Below are positions 58,099-64,000 of a stretch of 64,000 bases of DNA, one piece after another. Within the stretch, counting starts at the first letter, position 1. Each line of letters starts with the position of its first letter. A program made the translations under genes and the position numbers. Source of the DNA: Streptomyces plumbidurans (lineage in GTDB: Bacteria > Actinomycetota > Actinomycetes > Streptomycetales > Streptomycetaceae); contig NZ_JAFJSY010000006.1 of assembly GCF_019857225.1 (NCBI RefSeq), forward strand, positions 244,398 to 308,397. Direction: 5' to 3'. The notes below the pieces were generated by a model. That model was not told where the DNA came from and did not search any database. It was given only the letters and a program-made list of their open reading frames with translations.

Positions 58099-58470
58099 TC
58101 ACTCCTGAGCCTGGAGGATGCGGACAAGAGCCTCCTCGGCGCTCTCCGAGACCGGCACCGTGATGCTCACACCCGTGAGATCGAGAACCCGTCGTACGGC
58201 CGGTGCGGGGGAGATGATGTGGACACTCCCGGGCAGGTCGCGGGCCTCCTGGTAGATGTGCAGGATGATCCTCAGCCCCGAGGAGTCCATGAACGGCACT
58301 TCCGAGAGATCGAGCAGGAAATGCCGCCGGCCGTGATGCAGCTGGTTGGCCAGATGATGTTCGAACTCCGTTGCGGTGTCGACATCCAGATAGCCCTGCA
58401 CCGTGAGGAGCGCCACGTCCTGCGCGGGCAGACTGACCTCGACGGACAGGGGGGTGTGGGCAACGGACAC
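58099..58470 (-). CDS. STAS domain anti-sigma factor antagonist (RsbV-like)
   Basis: This 123-aa protein is a STAS domain with LDLSEVPFMDSSGLRIIL, the RsbV/SpoIIAA motif whose first Ser is phosphorylated by an RsbW-type kinase. Unphosphorylated antagonists release sigma factors. GTG 58470 follows GGAGG by 5 nt. It is 43 nt upstream of rsbR and heads the operon, which makes it the likely substrate of the operon's phosphatases. Confidence 0.9.
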   Translation of the reverse strand: MSVAHTPLSVEVSLPAQDVALLTVQGYLDVDTATEFEHHLANQLHHGRRHFLLDLSEVPFMDSSGLRIILHIYQEARDLPGSVHIISPAPAVRRVLDLTGVSITVPVSESAEEALVRILQAQE

Positions 58471-58698
58471 GTCTACCTCCAACGACTACGGGTACTGCAG
58501 CGGTCCTGCGCGGTTACCCCTGATCACGATCTACATGCACGGGCATGTGGAAACCGTGTGCGGGGCCCCCGGAGCTAAGTCGTACCGATTGCAAACGACC
58601 GGGCCGGGTAGCTGCTGCTGTAGGACAGGAATCGGCCACGCCGTCAGGGGCGGAACCGTTCGAGTGAGGTATGGAGGGCTCTGGGTGGTGATGGAGCA

Positions 58699-59151
58699 GT
58701 GAACCAGCCCGGTGGGGTACGGCCCTCGGTGCAGGTGACGACCGCCGGCGCGGCACGCGCCTACACACGGTCGGTCGTACGCGAGCAGTGGGAGTCGGGC
58801 TTCCGCACGGCACGTGAGGCGGACATCATCGATCTGCTCCTGGTCGTGTCCGAACTCGTCACCAACGCGATCCGGCACGGTGACGGACTGGCGGGATTCG
58901 ACGTCACCCCCGCGCTCGGCGGAGTCCGGATCACCGTCGAGGATCACAGCGACGTGGTGCCGGAATCGGCCTACGGCTCCGGCGCGCTGCCCGCGGTGCA
59001 CCGGGGCAGTGGCTACGGCTGGCCGCTGATCATCCGGCTGGCGCGGGACATCACCATCGAACGGCGCCCCAGGGGCGGCAAGACGATCAGCATGCTGGTT
59101 CCCCTGCGTGCCGCGGACCGGCACTCCCCGGGGGCCGAGCAGCCGGCGTAG
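58699..59151 (+). CDS. RsbW-like ATP-binding protein
   Basis: This 150-aa GHKL domain has VVSELVTNAIRHGDG, VEDHSDVVPE and GYGWPLIIRLARDI, very like the ATPase gene at 45.7 kb. GTG 58699 is close to a GGAG (2-nt spacer), so the true start may be slightly downstream. It is divergent from the Rsb operon across about 230 bp, in which I see no clear promoter. Pairing with the RsbV-like STAS protein is plausible but unproven. Confidence 0.82.
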   Translation: MNQPGGVRPSVQVTTAGAARAYTRSVVREQWESGFRTAREADIIDLLLVVSELVTNAIRHGDGLAGFDVTPALGGVRITVEDHSDVVPESAYGSGALPAVHRGSGYGWPLIIRLARDITIERRPRGGKTISMLVPLRAADRHSPGAEQPA

Positions 59152-59202
59152 CACCCCGCATCCCGCCGGCGAAGGGCGAATCTCACCAGGGAAGGACGAA
59201 CC

Positions 59203-59637
59203 TCACCAGGGCAGGAAGAGGTGAATGTCCTTCCCGCTGTCGTTCGTGGCGACGCTGATCTGGTCGCACAGGGCATGCAGGAGATGCCAGCCGACCCCGC
59301 CGCCCCCGCCGTCGGGATGGAAGGGGCGGGGCGCCGGAGGGACGGTGCTCGTGTCGTGCATGACCACATGGACACCGTCGAAGGTCCTGCGCATCCTCAG
59401 CTCGAACGGACCCGGCGCGTACTGGATCGCGTTCGCCGCCAGCTCCGTGACGACCAGCAGCACGTCGTCCCAGTGCTCCGGTGTCGCAGGGGGTGTCACC
59501 TCCGCAAGGTCTTCCAGGAAACGCTCCGCGTCGAGGCGGGCGTCCGTCACGTTGTGCAGCTCGCCGGGGAACCGAGTGCTCCGCTCGGGTATCTCTCCGG
59601 GAGTCGGCGTCTTGTTCCAACGCGGTTCGGTCGCCAT
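59203..59637 (-). CDS. RsbW-like ATP-binding protein
   Basis: This 144-aa GHKL domain has VVTELAANAIQYAPG, VMHDTSTVPP and GVGWHLLHALCDQI, with a Gly-rich insert (DGGGGGVGW) at the ATP lid. AAAGGTGAG precedes ATG 59637. It is convergent with the preceding RsbW-like gene, 51 bp apart. It is a third paralogue of the class in this window and is more diverged than the other two. Confidence 0.85.
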   Translation of the reverse strand: MATEPRWNKTPTPGEIPERSTRFPGELHNVTDARLDAERFLEDLAEVTPPATPEHWDDVLLVVTELAANAIQYAPGPFELRMRRTFDGVHVVMHDTSTVPPAPRPFHPDGGGGGVGWHLLHALCDQISVATNDSGKDIHLFLPW

Positions 59638-59789
59638 CTCACCTTTCCCGCCCCGTCTCTTCGGCGCCGCCTTTCCGGCACTCGTATCTCTGGAGTGTCC
59701 ACGTTCCCAAGCAGCCGGAGGTCAAGCATCTCTGAACCGTCACATCTGTATCGATCACGGCCGTATCGATCACAGAGGGTCACGCGCAC

Positions 59790-61697
59790 TCAGCGGAACA
59801 CGTTGTCCGCCTCGTCCCAGCTCGAGAGCTCGTCAGGCACCGTCTGCCGCGGCGCGCGCGTACGGGCCTGGTACATCGCGTCGATCTCGAAGGCGTAGTG
59901 CTTGACGATCGCGTCCCGGCGCAGCTTCATGGACGGCGTCAGCAGGCCGTTGCTCATGTCGAACGGCTCCGCGAGCACCCGGAAGACCCGGATCGACTCC
60001 GTGCGCGAGACCGCGCTGTTGGCGGCGGCCACCGCCCGTCCGATCTCCTCCCGCAGCGCGTTCTCCTCCCGGGCCTCCCGGCCCGGGCTGCCCGCCTGCA
60101 GCGCCAGAGTCCCCCGCCAGTACGCCAGGAACTGCGGGTCCAGGGTGATCAGGGCCCCGACGCAGGGGCGGTTGTCGCCCACGACGACCGCCTGATGGAT
60201 CATCGGATGCATGCGCAGCCGCTGCTCCAGGGCGGCCGGGGCGACGCTCTTGCCGCCGCTGGTGACGATGATGTCCTTCTTGCGGCCGGTGATCGTCAGA
60301 TAGCCCTCGGAGTCCAGCCGCCCCAGATCACCCGTGGCCAGCCAGGCGCCCCGCAGCGCGGCACGCGTCGCCTGCTCGTTGTTGACGTAACCCTGGAACA
60401 CCGACGGGCCGCGCACCAGGATCTCGCCGTCGTCGGCCACCATGATGTCCGTGCCCGGCAGGGCCTGCCCCACCGTGCCCGACATCTCCCGGCCCAGCGG
60501 CTGTGCCGTGACGCCGCCGCCGGACTCGGTCAGGCCGTACCCGTCGTTGACGTAGATGCCGATCCCCTCGAAGAACAGGGACAGTTCACGGCTGAGGGTC
60601 GAGCCCCCGGACGACGCCCGGCACACCCGGCCGCCGAGCGCCGCACGCAGCTTGCGGTACACCGTCCGCTCGAACAGGGCGTGCTGCAGCCGCAGATCGA
60701 AGCCGGGACCCGAGCCGCCGCCCAGCCGCTGCCGCTCACAGGCCGCGGCGAAGTCCCGCGCGGTGTCGGCGGCCCGCTCGAACAGGGCGCCGCGGCCCGA
60801 CTCCTGGGCGGCGCGCAGGAAGTTCTTGTAGATCCGCTCGAAGAGGGAGGGGACGGCACAGATGTAGGTGGGACGGAAGGACTTCAGCGAGGCGGCCAGC
60901 GCTTCCTCGCTGAGATCGGGTTCGTGGCCCATCAGCATTCCGCCGCGGATGCACAGGCCCTGCACCATCAGGCCGTAGACGTGCGAGAACGGCAGGAAGG
61001 CGAGGACCGTGGCCTGCGTCTCGCCCGGCGGGATCACCGTGTGGCCCCAGCCCGCGAGGAGGGTGTCGCAGGGGCTCGCCAGATTGCGGTGGCTCAGCGC
61101 GCAGCCCAGGGGATGGCCCGTGGTGCCGGAGGTGTAGCTGACGGCGGCGGTGGAGTCCGGCAGCACGATGCGGCGCATCGACTCGACCGTGGCGAGCGGG
61201 ATGTACGTGCCGCGCTGCACCAGGTCCTCCAGCGCGCCCGCGTCCAGCTGCCAGACGTGGCGCAGCTGCGGCAGTACCCCGCACACGGAGCCGACTGTCA
61301 TCACCGCCTGCTCGTCCTCCACCACCACGGCCACACAGCCGGCGTCCCGCAGGATCCACTCCACCTGGTCGCGCGAGGACGTCGGGTAGATGGGGACGAT
61401 CTCGGCGCCCACGGCCCACAGGGCGTAGGAGAGCACCGTCCACTCGTACCGGGTCCGCGCCATGACCGCCACGCGGTGACCCGGTGAAATACCGCAGGCG
61501 ATCAGGCCCTTCGCCAGATCGACGACCTGGTCGCGCACCTCCACGGCGGTCACCTCCTCCCACGTGGTGGAGGAGGGGTCGGTCCGGCGAGCGAGCAGTG
61601 GAAGGGTGGGGTTGAGGGCAGCCGTCTCGAAGATGCTGTCGGCCAGCCCGCCGGTCAGGGACGAGACGCTGGGGGGAGCGAGGGCGAAGTCGCGCAT
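59790..61697 (-). CDS. Long-chain fatty-acid-CoA ligase-like AMP-binding protein
   Basis: This 635-aa ANL-superfamily protein has the P-loop-like motif YTSGTTGHPLG, the A5 motif NDGYGLTESGG, TGDLGRLDSEGYLTITGRKKD and a C-terminal subdomain. Its layout fits FadD15-type long-chain acyl-CoA ligases. The lysine of TSGTTGxPKG is Leu here (HPLG), and the A10 lysine region near the end (LLTPSMKLRR) is retained. Activity may be altered. CAGGAG 6 nt upstream fixes ATG 61697; the frame extends to 61730 without an RBS. Confidence 0.88.
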   Translation of the reverse strand: MRDFALAPPSVSSLTGGLADSIFETAALNPTLPLLARRTDPSSTTWEEVTAVEVRDQVVDLAKGLIACGISPGHRVAVMARTRYEWTVLSYALWAVGAEIVPIYPTSSRDQVEWILRDAGCVAVVVEDEQAVMTVGSVCGVLPQLRHVWQLDAGALEDLVQRGTYIPLATVESMRRIVLPDSTAAVSYTSGTTGHPLGCALSHRNLASPCDTLLAGWGHTVIPPGETQATVLAFLPFSHVYGLMVQGLCIRGGMLMGHEPDLSEEALAASLKSFRPTYICAVPSLFERIYKNFLRAAQESGRGALFERAADTARDFAAACERQRLGGGSGPGFDLRLQHALFERTVYRKLRAALGGRVCRASSGGSTLSRELSLFFEGIGIYVNDGYGLTESGGGVTAQPLGREMSGTVGQALPGTDIMVADDGEILVRGPSVFQGYVNNEQATRAALRGAWLATGDLGRLDSEGYLTITGRKKDIIVTSGGKSVAPAALEQRLRMHPMIHQAVVVGDNRPCVGALITLDPQFLAYWRGTLALQAGSPGREAREENALREEIGRAVAAANSAVSRTESIRVFRVLAEPFDMSNGLLTPSMKLRRDAIVKHYAFEIDAMYQARTRAPRQTVPDELSSWDEADNVFR

Positions 61698-61873
61698 GCG
61701 CTGCTCCTGGGCTGTACGGAGGGTGACCACGCCGACGAGTTCCGTTGTCGACGGTGCTCGAATCTAGCCCAGGTCAGGGCGGATGGTGACCGGAACTTGT
61801 GAAGTTGCACACCCGTGATGATCTCGGCGTGTAGAGAGGCCGCGAACTTCCGTGCGCGCAGGGGTTCTCGGTG

Positions 61874-62962
61874 TCAGTTCTGGGTGTGCCGCGCGCACGC
61901 CGTGACGACCTCGCGAAGGCTTCCGGACTGCTCCAGGAGCCCGCGCTGGATGCGCGCGCCGGTGCCGTCGTCGAGCAGTTGGGCACAGCCCACCCGGGCC
62001 CGCTCCAGATCGTCGCTGTCCGTGAGCGCCTGCCCGGTGTGCTCCAGCAACGCGGCCACCACTCGCTCGGCGGGCGCCCGGCGCATGGTCGCCGGGTGCA
62101 GCAGCTCCCCGTCGAGGCCGGAGCGCGCGGCCCGCCAGGCGGCCATCCGCAGCAGGTTCACGCTGTGGTCCACCGGCTCGCGCCCGGCCCGCCACTCGCG
62201 GGCCGCGGTCTCCACGAGCCCGCGGGCCAGCAGGGCGACGAGCACGGCCGTGGAGGCGTGCAGACAGACGTCGGCCACCCGGATCTCCACCGTCGGATAG
62301 CGCTGGGAGAGCCGGGCGTCGAAGTAGATCATGCCCTCGTCGAGGATCACGCCGCTCGCGACCATGTCCGCCACCCGCCGGTGATAGCGCTCGGCGGAGC
62401 CGAACATCTCGGCGGGCCCGGCCGACGGCCAGCGCTGCCAGACCTGGCTGCGGTAGCTGTCGTAGCACGAGTCCTTGCCCTGCCAGAAAGGGGAGTTGAC
62501 GCTGAGCGCGGTGAGGACCGACAGCCAGGGCCGGATGCGGTCGAGGACCGCGACGCCCTCCTCGTCGGAGTCGACGGCTACATGGACGTGGCAGCCGCAC
62601 ACCAGCTGCTCCTGGGCGGCGATGCCGAACTGCTCCGCCATCCACTCGTAGCGGCGGCCCCTGCCCAGGGACGGGCTCACCGGCAGCGGGGAGCTGGCCA
62701 GGGCGGCCACCGTGCACCCGATCTCCCCGGCGTGCCGGCCGGCCTCCTTGCGGCAGCGGACGATCTCCGTGCTCAGGTCCGCCATGTCGGCCTGGGGGTG
62801 CGTGGCGAACTCCAGCATCTGGCCGTAGAGCTCCTTCTCGAACACCTCCTGGTCCGGGTCGTCCTGCTCCGCCCGCGCCAGCACCGCGGCGGACAGCGCC
62901 TTGGGCTCACCGGACTCCGGGTCCACCAGGAGGAGTTCCTCTTCCACTCCGACGGTCCGCAC
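61874..62962 (-). CDS. Carboxylate-amine ligase (GCS2/YbdK family)
   Basis: This 362-aa protein has the glutamate-cysteine ligase type 2 signatures VGVEEELLLVDP at the start, GCHVHVAVDSDEEGV in the middle and TVEIRVADVCLHASTAV. Members ligate glutamate to amines; YbdK itself has weak gamma-glutamylcysteine activity. Streptomyces makes mycothiol, so another product is likely. The start is GTG 62962 with GAGAGG upstream. It lies 60 bp downstream of the glgB stop and is read in the same direction. Confidence 0.85.
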   Translation of the reverse strand: MRTVGVEEELLLVDPESGEPKALSAAVLARAEQDDPDQEVFEKELYGQMLEFATHPQADMADLSTEIVRCRKEAGRHAGEIGCTVAALASSPLPVSPSLGRGRRYEWMAEQFGIAAQEQLVCGCHVHVAVDSDEEGVAVLDRIRPWLSVLTALSVNSPFWQGKDSCYDSYRSQVWQRWPSAGPAEMFGSAERYHRRVADMVASGVILDEGMIYFDARLSQRYPTVEIRVADVCLHASTAVLVALLARGLVETAAREWRAGREPVDHSVNLLRMAAWRAARSGLDGELLHPATMRRAPAERVVAALLEHTGQALTDSDDLERARVGCAQLLDDGTGARIQRGLLEQSGSLREVVTACARHTQN

Positions 62963-63022
62963 TGAGGCCGCCTCTCTGTGACATCGCCAGGGGTTACGAC
63001 ATCACCGAGTACCCCGCATTCG

Positions 63023-64000
63023 TCACCGCAAGGGGGTGAGCCAGATAGTCGCGAGCGGCGGCAGGGTGAGGGTGATCCGTTCCTCCTCGGTCTTGAGGTC
63101 GTCGGGGTTGGTGACGTCGCCGCCGCCGTAGCGCGCCGCGTCCGTGTTGAGGACCTCCCGCCAGGCCGGGACGTGGTCGGGCGCCCAGAGGCGGTAGTCG
63201 TGGCGGACGACGGGGGAGAAGTTGGAGACCGAGAGCAGCGGGGTGCCGTCGGCGGCGTACCGCAGGAACGCGAACACGTTGTCCTCGGCTGCGTCCCCCA
63301 ACGCCCACTGGAAACCGCCCGGTTCGGTGTCCCGCTGCCACAGCGCCGGGGTCTCGCGGTAGATGCCGTTGAGATCGCGGACCAGGTCGCGCACCCCTCG
63401 GTGATCGGCCTCGGCGCCGTAGCCGGGGTCGAGCAGCCACCAGTCCGGGCCGTGCTCCTGGGACCACTCGGAACCCTGCGCGAACTCCTGCCCCATGAAC
63501 AGGAGTTGCTTGCCCGGGTGGGCCCACATGAAGCCCAGATAGGCGCGGTGGTCGGCCCGGCGCTGCCACCAGTCGCCGGGCATCTTCGACACCAGCGCCT
63601 GCTGGCCGTGGACCACCTCGTCGTGCGAGATGGGCAGGACGTAGTTCTCGCTGTAGGCGTACACCATCGAGAAGGTCATCTCGTTGTGGTGGTACTTGCG
63701 GTGCACGGGCTCGTGCTGCATATAGCCGAGCGAGTCGTGCATCCAGCCCATGTTCCACTTCAGCCCGAAGCCCAGCCCGCCGCAGTCGGTGGGGCGCGTC
63801 ACGCCGCCCCACGCCGTCGACTCCTCGGCGATGGTCACCACACCGGGCGCCCGGCGGTACACGGTGGCGTTCATCTCCTGCAGGAACGCCATCGCGTCCA
63901 GGTCCTCACGCCCGCCGTGCACGTTCGGTGTCCACTGGCCCGAGTCGCGCGAGTAGTCCAGGTAGAGCATGGAGGCCACGGCGTCCACCCGCAGGCCGTC
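63023..64000 (-). CDS. glgB: 1,4-alpha-glucan branching enzyme GlgB, C-terminal part (5' end outside window)
   Basis: About 326 C-terminal residues of a GH13 branching enzyme are present. The window edge falls just before [19 protein letters not shown], so the catalytic nucleophile Asp is the D of RVDAVA. The acid/base Glu is in VVTIAEEST, and ISHDEVVHG carries the transition-state Asp. The C-terminal beta-domain ends [14 protein letters not shown]. It introduces alpha-1,6 branches into glycogen. Streptomyces coelicolor is known to have two glgB copies, one active in aerial hyphae; which copy this is cannot be told without the upstream genes. Confidence 0.95.
   Translation of the reverse strand, partial: DGLRVDAVASMLYLDYSRDSGQWTPNVHGGREDLDAMAFLQEMNATVYRRAPGVVTIAEESTAWGGVTRPTDCGGLGFGLKWNMGWMHDSLGYMQHEPVHRKYHHNEMTFSMVYAYSENYVLPISHDEVVHGQQALVSKMPGDWWQRRADHRAYLGFMWAHPGKQLLFMGQEFAQGSEWSQEHGPDWWLLDPGYGAEADHRGVRDLVRDLNGIYRETPALWQRDTEPGGFQWALGDAAEDNVFAFLRYAADGTPLLSVSNFSPVVRHDYRLWAPDHVPAWREVLNTDAARYGGGDVTNPDDLKTEEERITLTLPPLATIWLTPLR

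Noticed and set aside
1..64000. tRNA, rRNA, insertion sequences, prophage or conjugative element
   Set aside because: No cloverleaf-like sequence, transposase, integrase or phage structural protein was seen in the translated frames, and no target-site duplications were recognised.

Overview
The window is chromosomal DNA of a high-GC Gram-positive actinomycete, almost certainly a Streptomyces. The evidence is the very strong G/C bias at third codon positions (which also produces long spurious antisense frames), frequent GTG starts, GTGA/ATGA stop-start overlaps, and the gene families present: WhiB-like, LAL regulator, DUF5133, TerD, SpoIIE/RsbW-type ATPases and SigB-type sigma factor. There is no rRNA, tRNA, CRISPR array, transposase or phage gene. 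The content is accessory metabolism, envelope functions and stress signalling, as in a chromosome arm.

Layout. 1-6.6 kb: a degenerate kinase cut by the window edge, a PLP-dependent dehydratase, a two-gene TPR/polyprenyl-synthase operon behind a 13-bp-periodic GTATAC array, then AIM24 and TerD-CAP-CAP genes. 7-15.7 kb: a secreted M4 metalloprotease, then a ROK-controlled glycan operon (GH27, GH95, SGNH hydrolase) that converges on a large LAL-type LuxR regulator. 18.7-22.2 kb: a translationally coupled signalling operon (receiver-flavoprotein fusion, cNMP-binding histidine kinase, UBP zinc finger). 22.3-26.5 kb: VOC protein, universal stress protein, DUF4032 protein, MBL hydrolase and AlkB-like dioxygenase. 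26.6-33.4 kb: a TetR/FAD-dehydrogenase pair, a GntR/CrtC-like/GMC-oxidoreductase operon and a DUF488 protein. 33.6-37.2 kb: an L,D-transpeptidase lipoprotein, an OmpR-type two-component system and a WhiB-like protein. 37.3-45.2 kb: amino-acid and polyamine genes (saccharopine-dehydrogenase-like, TetR, LysR/LysE, MFS, cNMP-domain protein, Orn/Lys/Arg decarboxylase). 45.2-61.7 kb: a stress-regulation region with an RsbW-like ATPase, a SigB-type sigma factor, DUF5133 and DUF1206 proteins, FUSC protein, NDH-2-like oxidoreductase and a six-gene Rsb/stressosome-type operon, followed by two more RsbW-like ATPases and an acyl-CoA-synthetase-like protein. 61.9-64 kb: a carboxylate-amine ligase and the 3' half of glgB.

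How parts work together. The Rsb-type operon (STAS antagonist, RsbR, RsbS, RsbT, RsbT-RsbX fusion, SpoIIE phosphatase) is a complete partner-switching cascade. It lies about 8 kb from a sigma factor of the class it would control and near three RsbW-like kinases. The ROK operon reads as a small regulon for alpha-galactosyl/fucosyl glycans with secreted enzymes.

The most unusual features are four unrelated short tandem arrays in non-coding DNA (33/40-bp, 13-bp, 17-bp and 19-bp units), a 186-bp in-frame repeat inside the SpoIIE phosphatase gene, and a perfect 29-bp hairpin. Other features worth attention are a TerD-CAP-CAP fusion without a signal peptide, a receiver-flavoprotein whose reductase half lacks the CxxC, and a pseudokinase lacking every catalytic residue inspected. 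All product names rest on reading translated sequence by eye; no database search was run.
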